The position numbers were made by a program, and so were the translations under genes. Under the pieces are notes generated by a model, which saw only the letters and a list, made by a program, of their open reading frames with translations, ran no database searches and was not told the DNA's origin. From NCBI GenBank assembly GCA_934702165.1, contig CAKUYG010000003.1, positions 1 through 34,434 on the forward strand: DNA of 34,434 nt. The letters are read 5' to 3'. The stretch is from an uncultured Bacteroidales bacterium (GTDB lineage: Bacteria; Bacteroidota; Bacteroidia; Bacteroidales; UBA932). Of this stretch, positions 16,578 to 25,150 are shown piece by piece; position 1 is the stretch's first letter, and each line of letters opens with the position of its first letter.

Positions 16578-17822
16578 ATGAAAAGATCAAGTATCGCGCT
16601 TATTGCGCTGACGGCGCTCATCGCCGTCGCCTCTTGCCAGAAAGAGGCCAAGACCGTAAGCGTCTCCGTCAACATCGACGAGACCAAACTCACAGAAGCA
16701 GGCATCCCTTCGCCTGACAGCTACACCGTGACCCTCACCAACTTCGCTACAGGCGTAAGCCTCGAGACCACAAGCGAGAACGGAGTAGCCAGCGCCTCAG
16801 GACTCGTGCCGGGACTCTACAACGTCACCGCCACCGCAGTCCAGACAGACAAGGGCTTCTCATACACCATCACCGGAGCCATGAACGATGTAAATTTCCT
16901 CAACGACGGAGAGGAGGTCACCTTGAGCGTGGACGCTGTCAAGGAAGCCGCCCTTGTCTTCAAGGAAATCTACTACACCGGCTGCCGCTTCGCCACGGAT
17001 GACACAGGAGGCTCCAGCAACTACTTCCGTGACCAGTTCTATGAGATCTACAACAACAGCACACAGACCGTATACGCTGACGGGCTCTGCATCGCCGAGA
17101 CCCTCTATGCCAACTACGACTTCACAATCTTCCTTGATTGGCCTATCGAGAACCCGGAAAACTACGTCTTCTGCGACACCGTATGGCAGATTCCGGGCGA
17201 CGGAACCCAATATCCTATAGCTCCGGGAGAGTCCATCATCATCGCACAGTGGGGCACCAACCACAAGGCCGACAACCTGACCAAGGGCGCTTCACCTGTC
17301 GACCTTAGCGGAGCCGAGTTCGAAGCTGTCGAGAAGGAAAGCACAACCTGGAACGGCATCGTCCTCACAGACAATGCCGCCGTCAACATGAAGCAGGTCA
17401 TCGATGCCGACGGATACCAGACCCCTCAGTGGCTTACTCCGGTGAGCGGTGGCGCCTATGTCATCTTCAAGCCGTCCGCGCCTCTGAAGAACGAGGACTT
17501 CATCGTCGCCACCAACGCTGACTGGGGCAATGTCGCAAGGGAGATTCCTATCAGCGACGTGATTGACGCGGTACAGGCAGTATCCGATGAGACCCGTCTT
17601 TCAACCCTCGGGCTCCCTGCTGTGCTTGACGCCGGCACCATCTGGTGCGAAGGGACCTACAGCAGCCAGAGCATCGCCCGCAAGGTCAAGGAGACCCGCG
17701 AAGACGGCACTGTAGTATATCAGGACACCAACAACACCACCAACGACTTCGAGGTCAAGACCACCCCTACTGTCCGCAGGAACGGAGCCAAGGTGCCTTC
17801 TTGGAACACCTGGATCAAGTAA
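16578..17822 (+). CDS. DUF4876-type surface lipoprotein
   Basis: The 414-residue protein has a lipoprotein signal peptide (MKRSSIALIALTALIAVASC, lipobox VASC at residue 20). An N-terminal beta-sandwich follows (about 28-125, SVSVNIDETKL to a carboxypeptidase-regulatory-like segment with ASGLVPGLYNVTATA). The larger C-terminal region contains LVFKEIYYTGC, FYEIYNNST, a SIIIAQWGTNHKADN segment and a terminal VPSWNTWIK. This layout matches what I remember of DUF4876 proteins of Bacteroidota. The EIYN and IAQ segments resemble lamin-tail-like folds. It lies 27 bp after the TonB receptor and 9 bp before the barrel gene. It may be a surface partner of the receptor, as SusD and HmuY are for other receptors; that is inference from context. 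Confidence 0.75.
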   Translation: MKRSSIALIALTALIAVASCQKEAKTVSVSVNIDETKLTEAGIPSPDSYTVTLTNFATGVSLETTSENGVASASGLVPGLYNVTATAVQTDKGFSYTITGAMNDVNFLNDGEEVTLSVDAVKEAALVFKEIYYTGCRFATDDTGGSSNYFRDQFYEIYNNSTQTVYADGLCIAETLYANYDFTIFLDWPIENPENYVFCDTVWQIPGDGTQYPIAPGESIIIAQWGTNHKADNLTKGASPVDLSGAEFEAVEKESTTWNGIVLTDNAAVNMKQVIDADGYQTPQWLTPVSGGAYVIFKPSAPLKNEDFIVATNADWGNVAREIPISDVIDAVQAVSDETRLSTLGLPAVLDAGTIWCEGTYSSQSIARKVKETREDGTVVYQDTNNTTNDFEVKTTPTVRRNGAKVPSWNTWIK

Positions 17823-17831
17823 TTCCACAAA

Positions 17832-19373
17832 ATGAAGAGAATCATCGTATTATCAGCATTGTTCGTCAGCCTGTGCCCTCTCGTGGCGCAGGCCGGCGGC
17901 TTTGAGGACAAAATCAGCAGCACTGCCCTCAAGGAGACCGAAATCCGCAACTCCCTCTGGCGCGGCAGCTCTTCCGCCGCCGGCCTTGCATTCAGACCAT
18001 ACAGAATATTCAACACACTGGATCTGAATTACAACGGGAAATACGGAGAATATCGCGGACTCGGAGAGGGGAAAAGCTCGACAGAAGTGTCCCTCGACAC
18101 AGAGGGCGCGGCCTATCTGGGGAAATTCCTGGTCACCGGTGATTTCTCTTTCAAGAACACCTTCGACCAGGACGCGCTCTACAATGTCCTTCTCTTCCAA
18201 CTGGAGGACAACATGCCTTACTACCCGATGGACGACAAATCCAGCGGATGGAAGCGTCAATCCTACGATCTCGGCGCCGGCCTCACATCCCCAGTACTTT
18301 GGGACAGGGTGGCTTTCGGCATCGACCTTGAATACTATACCAAGGTCGGGGCCAAGCAGCTCGATCCGCGTGGGGAGACCTACAAGTATGGCCTCCAGCT
18401 CCGTCCGTCGGTGACTGTGAGCCTCGGGGAAAGCCTGCTCGGACTGAGCGCACTGTACGCTGACGGCTTCGAGAGGAGCGAGCCTTCCAACAACAACAAT
18501 TGGGAAAGCCCGAAAATCTGGTACTTCCGCGGTCTCGGAGAGAGCACCCAGGGAAAGGTCGGTGACAATGACGGCATGAAAGACTGCTTCTGGCGCACCA
18601 CCAGATTCGGCGGAGCGCTCCAGTACTCCTGGTCGGACGCCGTGTTCGCGGAACTTGGATACACCTTCAAGCAGACCGATGCCAAGGAGAATCCGGAACT
18701 TCCAAAACGCCTGGGCACAGCCAAAGAGCACGCGCTCAGCCTCGACGCCGCCTGGCTCTTCGGGCAGGACAAGTCGGACAAGCTCTCTCTTGACGCGCTG
18801 TTCTCCCTCACCGATGGCATCGAGTACGTGCAGAAGCTCAACACGGCCGCCTTCCAGCAGGAATGGATGGTCATCAGCTCCAACGCGATGTCAAGCTATA
18901 CCGACATCCGAGCCAGCCTGTGCTACGACCACCTCTTCGGAGCAGCCGACCCTCGCGGATATGACTGGAAAGTCGGGGCCGAGGCTTCATTCAGGATGTT
19001 TGACCAGTCTTACATATCACCGGCATCGACTTCCAATGCGATGAGGGTGTATGGAGGAATCAACGCTGACAAGCAGTTCAAGTTCAAGAGTTCCTCACTT
19101 CTTGTCGGAGTGGACGGCGGATATGCCGCAGGGCTTGGAAGCGGATATACATGCTTGAGCGCCAAAGCATACGCCACCCCGAAAGCGGCGATGGCAGATC
19201 AGGCCGACTGGCTCAACGCCAGCTATATCAAAGCCGGCGGGCGGTTGGACTGGACTATCCAAGGCTCGGGCAAAGCGAACTGGGTACTGGGAGCAAGGGC
19301 CAGCTGGCTTAAACCGACATCCATCGACAAGGACAGACTCGCCGTCACAGCCTCATTCGGCATAATCTTCTAA
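17832..19373 (+). CDS. DUF6850-type outer-membrane beta-barrel protein
   Basis: The 513-residue protein has a Sec signal peptide (MKRIIVLSALFVSLCPLVAQ, cleavage near AQA-GGF). The rest is amphipathic strands rich in Tyr/Trp/Gly, and it ends in phenylalanine (SFGIIF), the C-terminal signature recognised by the BAM machinery. Motifs include NSLWRGSSSAAGL near the start and DLNYNGKYGEYRG, where residues alternate as in barrel strands. The sequence agrees with the DUF6850 family, which I remember beside DUF4876 genes in Bacteroidales. No catalytic motif is visible. It lacks the plug of a TonB receptor, so a passive pore, a structural partner or an export route for the downstream peptidases are all possible. 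Confidence 0.72.
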   Translation: MKRIIVLSALFVSLCPLVAQAGGFEDKISSTALKETEIRNSLWRGSSSAAGLAFRPYRIFNTLDLNYNGKYGEYRGLGEGKSSTEVSLDTEGAAYLGKFLVTGDFSFKNTFDQDALYNVLLFQLEDNMPYYPMDDKSSGWKRQSYDLGAGLTSPVLWDRVAFGIDLEYYTKVGAKQLDPRGETYKYGLQLRPSVTVSLGESLLGLSALYADGFERSEPSNNNNWESPKIWYFRGLGESTQGKVGDNDGMKDCFWRTTRFGGALQYSWSDAVFAELGYTFKQTDAKENPELPKRLGTAKEHALSLDAAWLFGQDKSDKLSLDALFSLTDGIEYVQKLNTAAFQQEWMVISSNAMSSYTDIRASLCYDHLFGAADPRGYDWKVGAEASFRMFDQSYISPASTSNAMRVYGGINADKQFKFKSSSLLVGVDGGYAAGLGSGYTCLSAKAYATPKAAMADQADWLNASYIKAGGRLDWTIQGSGKANWVLGARASWLKPTSIDKDRLAVTASFGIIF

Positions 19374-19377
19374 TGAC

Positions 19378-21558
19378 ATGTTTTCAAAAAAGACAATAAT
19401 TATGGCATGTGCCGCGGCTCTTTCTGCAGCCACGGCATTTGCCGCTTCACCGGTGAAGCGTTCATTCGCCATCGTCACGGAGCCGGAGACCTACAAGCAC
19501 TGCTCGGCAGAACTCGAAACCTACCGCAAGGCTGTCTGCACAGACGGCCTTGACGCTTTCCTCTGCGTCAAAGACTGGTCCTGCCCGGACGAACTCCGCG
19601 ACAGCCTGAAAGCATATTACAAGGCACGCGCCCTTGCAGGGGCGGTGTTTGTCGGAGATGTCCCTGTCGCGATGGTACGCAAGGCCCAGCATCTGACATC
19701 GGCTTTCAAGATGGATGAGAACGGAAACTTCCCGATGAGGGAATCTTCCGTCCCGTCCGACAGGTTCTACGATGACTTCGACCTGAAGTTCGACTATGTG
19801 TGCAGAGACTCTTCCGAGACGAATTTCTTCTATAATCTCGCGCCGGAATCTCCGCAGTACATAAACTGCGACATCTACACCGGACGCATCAAGCCCTCTG
19901 TCAAGAGAGGCGACCCTTATGGGGAAATCTCACGTTACCTTCTCAAGGCAGCAGCGGCCAAGACTGAGCAGAATCAGCTCGACCATGTAATGTCATACAG
20001 CGGAAGCGGCTCGTTCTCCAACAGCCTCGCGGCATGGAAAGACGAGACGATAACGCTCAAGGAGCAGATTCCAGCCGCATTCGGAAGCTCAGACGGGGCC
20101 AAGTTCTATGTCTTCGCCATGTACCCGAAGATGAAGGACATTCTTCTCAACGAGATTTCAAGGGATGCTCTGGATCTTGCGATCTTCCATGAGCACGGGG
20201 TCCCGGACAGGCAATACCTGACAGATACACCTGACCCCGAGGATGTTGACGGCTATTATGCCGATGCCCGGTTCCGCCTTCGCAGGCAGCTGCGTTCAGC
20301 CTCACGCAGGGGCAAGGACATAGATACGCTGAAAGCGGAATATATCAGCAGATACGGCATCCCGTCAGAATGGATTGAAGACTGGGATGACCCGAAGTAT
20401 GAGGTGGAGGACTCTCTGCTGGACGCTTCCACGGGAATAATGCTCGACGATGTGGCAAAGACTGCCCCGAATGTGAGGATGACCATCTTCGACGCCTGCT
20501 ACAACGGCGACTTCCGCGAAGACGACTGCATAGCATCGCGATACATCTTCTCTGACGGAAAAGCTCTCGTCGGAATCGGGAATTCTGTCAACGTGCTTCA
20601 GGACAAGTCGTCTTCCGACCTGCTCGGCATGTTGGCTTTGGGTTACTCGGCCGGCGAATGGATGCAGCAGGTCAACATCCTGGAATCCCATATCCTCGGA
20701 GACCCGACATTCCACTTCACAGCCTCTTCTGATGCCGTGAAGCCGGATCTGTACAGCACCGACATCAAATACTGGAAGAAATACACGGCTGAGAAGTACC
20801 CTTGCGATGTGCGAGGTCTCGCCCTGCACAAGCTCTTCGCCCTTGATGCCCCGGGGCTGTCCGAACTTCTTCTCAAGACATGGAAGGACTCTGACGAATA
20901 CATGCTCCGTCTCCAGTGCCTGCATCTTCTTGCACACTACGACGACGGCAACTACTCCAAAGTCCTCAAGGACGGAGCGGACGACCCGTATGAGTTCATA
21001 CGCCGCAAATCCACTTTCTTCATGGGCAAGGTCGGCGAGAACTGGATGGCTGACGAATTGGCAGCATTATACCTGCGCGACTACAACTCACTGAGAGTGG
21101 CGGCAAACGTGGGTTTCGTCTGCGCACATTTCGCGGACAGCCTCTTCCTCAAGGACTTCGACAAGAGGTTGGAGGAAGCCGGATGGATCTACGACAAAGA
21201 CGCATTCCGCAAGAAGGCGATGTCCAGGTTCAGCCTGGCCTACTCAATAGAAAGCGGCACAGGAAAGATCTTCACAGACAAGAACGCCTGGGGCAGAAAC
21301 TTCTATATCAGCGGCATGCGCAACAACCCTTACCCTCAATATGCTCTGCCTCTGCTGTCTCTGGTGATGGACAATTCCGAGAGTACCGCACTGCGGACGG
21401 AGGGGGCCGAAGCTCTGGGATGGTTTGTCCGCTACCATGGCCGCCGCGAACTCATCTCTGCCATCACAGGCTACCTCGAATCGGGCAAGAGCATGCCGCG
21501 CGAGGTGCGGGACGAGCTCGTAAAGACAAGGGCAAGACTTGAATATTACACACGATGA
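19378..21558 (+). CDS. Gingipain-like (C25/clan CD) cysteine peptidase with helical repeat tail, copy 1
   Basis: The 726-residue secreted protein has a Sec signal peptide (cleavage near AFA-ASP). The early segment KRSFAIVTEPETY resembles the start of C25 domains. FVGDVPVAMVRK and ASD-like DRFYDDFDLKFDYV follow. The clan CD pair is a histidine in FHEHGVPD (H273-G274) and a cysteine in TIFDACYNGDF (C374); RgpB of P. gingivalis, from memory, has a very similar FDVACVNGDF around its catalytic Cys. The domain closes with LESHILGDPTFHF, the GDP signature of the family. From about residue 480 the chain becomes helical HEAT-like repeats. The His-Cys spacing (about 100) is much longer than in gingipains (about 33). 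No type IX sorting domain or lipobox is present. It is 4 bp after the barrel gene and 4 bp overlapping copy 2. Confidence 0.72.
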   Translation: MFSKKTIIMACAAALSAATAFAASPVKRSFAIVTEPETYKHCSAELETYRKAVCTDGLDAFLCVKDWSCPDELRDSLKAYYKARALAGAVFVGDVPVAMVRKAQHLTSAFKMDENGNFPMRESSVPSDRFYDDFDLKFDYVCRDSSETNFFYNLAPESPQYINCDIYTGRIKPSVKRGDPYGEISRYLLKAAAAKTEQNQLDHVMSYSGSGSFSNSLAAWKDETITLKEQIPAAFGSSDGAKFYVFAMYPKMKDILLNEISRDALDLAIFHEHGVPDRQYLTDTPDPEDVDGYYADARFRLRRQLRSASRRGKDIDTLKAEYISRYGIPSEWIEDWDDPKYEVEDSLLDASTGIMLDDVAKTAPNVRMTIFDACYNGDFREDDCIASRYIFSDGKALVGIGNSVNVLQDKSSSDLLGMLALGYSAGEWMQQVNILESHILGDPTFHFTASSDAVKPDLYSTDIKYWKKYTAEKYPCDVRGLALHKLFALDAPGLSELLLKTWKDSDEYMLRLQCLHLLAHYDDGNYSKVLKDGADDPYEFIRRKSTFFMGKVGENWMADELAALYLRDYNSLRVAANVGFVCAHFADSLFLKDFDKRLEEAGWIYDKDAFRKKAMSRFSLAYSIESGTGKIFTDKNAWGRNFYISGMRNNPYPQYALPLLSLVMDNSESTALRTEGAEALGWFVRYHGRRELISAITGYLESGKSMPREVRDELVKTRARLEYYTR

Positions 21559-23681
21559 AGAATATGAGACATTATATCATTGCTGCGGCCATCTCCTGCG
21601 CCCTGTCCCTGACAGCGTCCGCGCAGGTCAAGATAGACAGGTGCGGCATAAAATCCAGCACGTCATTTGCCGTAATCACCGACAGCGCGACATACGGCAA
21701 GTGCGAAGAGGAACTCAAGGCCTACAAGCAGGTGCTTGAAGAAGAAGGGCTCGGCACTTGGATAGTGAGCGCCGCCTGGTCTTCTCCGGATGAAGTCAAG
21801 GCTGAAATCCTCAAACTCGCTTCAGGCAAGCCGGCTCTGGAAGGGATTGTCCTTGTGGGAGATGTCCCGATCGTCATGGTAAGGCAGGGGCAGCACATGA
21901 CCACCGCCTTCAAGATGAACGAGGAGATCTACCCGATCTTCGAATCCTCCGTGGCTTCGGACCGCTTCTACGATGACTTCGACCTTAAGTTCGATTTCGT
22001 CAAGAGAGACAGCCTCAACACTGACCTCTTCTACTACCGTCTCTCCGAAGAGGGTGCCCAGCATCTGCGTCCGGACATCTACTCCGCCAGGATGAAGGTA
22101 CCGGCAGTGATGAAGGGTGACAAATATGAGATAATGCGCAAATACCTGCGCAAAGTCGTCAAGGCACACAGGGAAGATAATCCTCTCGATGAGCTGACAT
22201 ACTTCGCAGGGCACGGCTACAACTCCGACTGCCTCACCATCTGGAGACAGAAGCCGCTTGTATTCAGGGAGTATTTCCCCTATGTCTTCGACAAGGCCTC
22301 ACACAACCGCTTCCTCAACTTCCGCGAGGACGAGCAGATGAAGTGGAACCTGCTCAGCGAGGTGGCAAGGCCGGATGTGGATCTGTTCGTCTTCAGCGAG
22401 CACGGAGCATACGACACACAGTACATCAACGGCACTCCGATACCGAAGAACATAGAAGAGGATGTAGACCATCTAAAGCGTTCTCTCGCTTCTTCCTACA
22501 AGTATTACGGGCGCGGTGCCAACAGGGCGGCATTCCTCCACGAGGTCGATTCCCTGTTCCACATCGGAGAGGAAGCTTTTGCAGACTCCGCCCTCGCAGT
22601 CTATGACAGGATCGACTCCATCGAGACGCGCGGCATCAACATCTACCTCGATGACATCATGAAAGGCCACAGCAGCGCGAAGATGATCGTGTTCAACGCC
22701 TGCTACAACGGCTCGTTCCACAATCCTGGAGGATATGTGGCCGGCTGCCACGTGTTCGGAGACGGCGGGAGCATAGTGGCCCAGGGCAACACCATCAACG
22801 TCCTTCAGGACAAATGGGAAGACAAACTGATGGGATACCTGTCCATCGGCGAGAGAGTCGGCATGTGGCAGAAGGAAGTGCCGTATCTGGAATCCCACCT
22901 CATCGGAGACCCTACATGGCGCTTCACACCTCATTCCAAGGCTGAGGCCAAACTCCGCGACAAACTCCACAACGATCTGGTTTTCAATGCCGGCAACTCC
23001 GCAGTCTGGGAGAAATACACCCGCAGCAGCGAGCCGTTGCTGAGATGCGCCGGCATCACCCATCTAAGCTACATAGATGCCAAGGCGGCACACTCCCGCG
23101 CTGCGCAGATGCTTGGCGATACTTCCATGACTGTAAGGATCCATGCGTTCAACGCCCTCTGCGCCAACCCGGATCCCGATTGCGCCGACTATGTGAGGAC
23201 AGCCCTCAAGGACAGCTATGAACTCATGGCAAGAAGCGCCGTGAAGATGGCCGCAGTCCTGGGGGACACCACCCTCGTCAAGGACGTCGAAGCATTCAGC
23301 GAGTCCCATCCGGAGATGCTCAGGGCATCCGACTATGCATCGCAGGATGCAGTGAGTGTCCTGAACGGCACACAATATTACCAGCAGTGCATCAAGAATG
23401 CGGGCGACAGAAGCCTTGCTGCAAACAGGAGGGTAAATGCCATACGCACATTCCGCAACTCACGCTATGTACCTGCCATCCAGCCTCTTCTGTCAGTTGT
23501 AACAGACAGCACCGACGACAGCTATGTACGCACCGTAGCCTGCGAAGCTCTCGGCTGGTACAGCCAGTCCAACTTCAGGGGAGAAATCATCTCTTCTCTG
23601 GAGAATGCCCTGGACAAGGCCGGCTCCGAGAGAGTAGCAGCAGAGATCAAGAAAACCATAAAACGCCTCAGATGGCAATGA
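21555..23681 (+). CDS. Gingipain-like (C25/clan CD) cysteine peptidase with helical repeat tail, copy 2
   Basis: This 708-residue paralogue of the preceding gene has a Sec signal peptide (MKNMRHYIIAAAISCALSLT, cleavage near ASA-Q). It repeats the layout: SFAVITDSATYGKCEEELK, VLVGDVPIVMVRQGQH, SDRFYDDFDLKFDFV, histidine in VFSEHGAYDTQYI (H283-G284), cysteine in IVFNACYNGSF (C383), NTINVLQDKW and YLESHLIGDPTWRF, then HEAT-like repeats from about residue 470 to the end. An earlier AGHGYNSD motif looks like a second His-Gly, but copy 1 has GSGSFSN there, so it is probably not catalytic. Substrate preference cannot be read from the sequence. The ATG overlaps the previous stop (ATGA), which indicates translational coupling. 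The copies are clearly diverged, so the duplication is old and both are retained with intact His/Cys pairs. Confidence 0.72.
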   Translation: MKNMRHYIIAAAISCALSLTASAQVKIDRCGIKSSTSFAVITDSATYGKCEEELKAYKQVLEEEGLGTWIVSAAWSSPDEVKAEILKLASGKPALEGIVLVGDVPIVMVRQGQHMTTAFKMNEEIYPIFESSVASDRFYDDFDLKFDFVKRDSLNTDLFYYRLSEEGAQHLRPDIYSARMKVPAVMKGDKYEIMRKYLRKVVKAHREDNPLDELTYFAGHGYNSDCLTIWRQKPLVFREYFPYVFDKASHNRFLNFREDEQMKWNLLSEVARPDVDLFVFSEHGAYDTQYINGTPIPKNIEEDVDHLKRSLASSYKYYGRGANRAAFLHEVDSLFHIGEEAFADSALAVYDRIDSIETRGINIYLDDIMKGHSSAKMIVFNACYNGSFHNPGGYVAGCHVFGDGGSIVAQGNTINVLQDKWEDKLMGYLSIGERVGMWQKEVPYLESHLIGDPTWRFTPHSKAEAKLRDKLHNDLVFNAGNSAVWEKYTRSSEPLLRCAGITHLSYIDAKAAHSRAAQMLGDTSMTVRIHAFNALCANPDPDCADYVRTALKDSYELMARSAVKMAAVLGDTTLVKDVEAFSESHPEMLRASDYASQDAVSVLNGTQYYQQCIKNAGDRSLAANRRVNAIRTFRNSRYVPAIQPLLSVVTDSTDDSYVRTVACEALGWYSQSNFRGEIISSLENALDKAGSERVAAEIKKTIKRLRWQ

Positions 23682-25147
23682 TCCATAAAATCACAGCAAC
23701 TCTGATTGCTGCGGGGCTGGCACTCACCGGCCCCGCAGTTTTCGACTGCAACGCACAGCAGACCGCCCCGTCCTCCGTGGACAATTCGCTGCTGAAATAT
23801 TTTCCTCCGGTCATAGACCAGATAGGCGGGTCCTGCGCCCAGGCCTCGTACATCGGATACATGTTCACCTACGAGATGAACCGCCTGCTCGACAGGGACG
23901 GAAGCACCCCCGATCACCAGTTCAGTTACCTATACTCATGGAACTTCATCAACGGGGGCATCGATGAGGGTTCCATCGGGGAAGACGGGCTCAAAATAGG
24001 ATTCGAAGGCGGCATAGCCACAGAGGCGGACTTCCCGTCCCAATATACGAGTTCCCAATTCAAGTGGGCCAGCGGATATGACACCTACCTTAGAGCCATT
24101 CATCACAGAGTCAAGAAGATAACCCACTTCGAAGTACTTGACCGGCAGGGGGTGGACGCCGTACGCGAATATCTTTGGAACAGGGGAGAACCCGGAAAGA
24201 GCGGCGGCATCGTGACATTCTCTTCCAGGGCCGAAGCATGGAAAATCAACACTCATTACGACGGGCCGTCGGAAACAGGCTACAAAGCCATGCTGACGGA
24301 ACTCTCGCCGACCGGTGCCCACGCCATGACAATAGTAGGTTACGATGACCTTGTGGAATTCAACGCCCCTGACGGGACAGTGAGTAAGGGAGCATTCATC
24401 GTCTGCAACACATACGGCACAGGCTACTGGATGCACGACAGGGGCCGCTTCTATCTTCCTTACTGGTTCTGGATGCAGTCAGACAGGGACACAGGGATGC
24501 TGAGCAGTCAGATGACAGGAGTCGATGTGGAGTACAGGGAGCCGAAAGTGGTCTTCAAGGTCGGGGTGGACTACAGTTCCCGCGATGACCTTTCGTTCCG
24601 CATAGGCCTCTCCAACAAGGCCTCGGACAATATCCCGATGCACGACTACGCAGTACCGATAGCACGTAACCAGGGCGGTGACTACCCGATGCAGGGCAAC
24701 AACTCGTCATCGAAGATTGAATTCGCCTTCGACTTCAGTTCTTACGCAGCCAACATAGATGACTCCGCGGAACCGAAGTTCTTCCTCACAGTCAGCCGCA
24801 ACAACCGGGGAAAGGTCTACGGCAGCGGAAAGCTGACATCATTCGCCGTCTACGACTACCGGCAGGACAGGGAGCACCCGAAGATCTACAGTTGCCAGGA
24901 CCTTTCCGGCAAGGAGTTCTCCACCGGAGACAACATTTTCAGCATCTGCACCGTGGCCCCGAAAACCTGCTCATACTCGCCTGTCAAGTGGCTGTCAGCA
25001 GCCGGACAGCCGGTGTCAGCCCCTCTTGTGCTCAAGACAGCCCACGGCAAATATGCAAAGATCCGCCTCTCCGACTACGACAGGAAAGCCGGCACCATCA
25101 AGATCAAGTACACCTACGCCCCGGACGGGACAAGAAGATTCGAATAA
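23678..25147 (+). CDS. Papain-like (C1) cysteine peptidase with HmuY-like C-terminal segment
   Basis: This 489-residue exported protein has a hydrophobic signal peptide (MIHKITATLIAAGLALTGPA). The papain triad is complete: Q48 and C53 in FPPVIDQIGGSCAQAS, H215 in TGAHAMTIVGYDD, and N244 in VCNTYGTGYW. The oxyanion Gln to Cys spacing is five, one less than in papain. After the catalytic domain (to about residue 280) comes a beta-rich region. The last 45 residues (LVLKTAHGKYAKIRLSDYDR and IKIKYTY) closely resemble the C-terminal strands of HmuY haem-binding lipoproteins. The start is taken at the ATGA overlap with copy 2; an in-frame ATG lies 6 bp upstream. No lipobox is seen, so the protein is probably periplasmic or released. 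Confidence 0.75.
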   Translation: MIHKITATLIAAGLALTGPAVFDCNAQQTAPSSVDNSLLKYFPPVIDQIGGSCAQASYIGYMFTYEMNRLLDRDGSTPDHQFSYLYSWNFINGGIDEGSIGEDGLKIGFEGGIATEADFPSQYTSSQFKWASGYDTYLRAIHHRVKKITHFEVLDRQGVDAVREYLWNRGEPGKSGGIVTFSSRAEAWKINTHYDGPSETGYKAMLTELSPTGAHAMTIVGYDDLVEFNAPDGTVSKGAFIVCNTYGTGYWMHDRGRFYLPYWFWMQSDRDTGMLSSQMTGVDVEYREPKVVFKVGVDYSSRDDLSFRIGLSNKASDNIPMHDYAVPIARNQGGDYPMQGNNSSSKIEFAFDFSSYAANIDDSAEPKFFLTVSRNNRGKVYGSGKLTSFAVYDYRQDREHPKIYSCQDLSGKEFSTGDNIFSICTVAPKTCSYSPVKWLSAAGQPVSAPLVLKTAHGKYAKIRLSDYDRKAGTIKIKYTYAPDGTRRFE

Positions 25148-25150
25148 GAC

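Noticed and set aside
13749..17822. Reading the TonB receptor and following lipoprotein as a SusC/SusD glycan pair
   Set aside because: The lipoprotein lacks the SusD helical pattern and fits DUF4876; no glycan enzymes are in the operon, and the GH3 gene is distant and on the other strand.
22201..22230. AGHG in C25-like copy 2 as the catalytic His-Gly
   Set aside because: Copy 1 has GSG at the aligned place, while the later EHG motif is shared by both; it stays a secondary candidate only.
19378..25147. Type IX secretion of the three peptidases
   Set aside because: None of the C-termini shows a Gly-rich beta-sandwich sorting domain; two end in helical repeats and one in HmuY-like strands.
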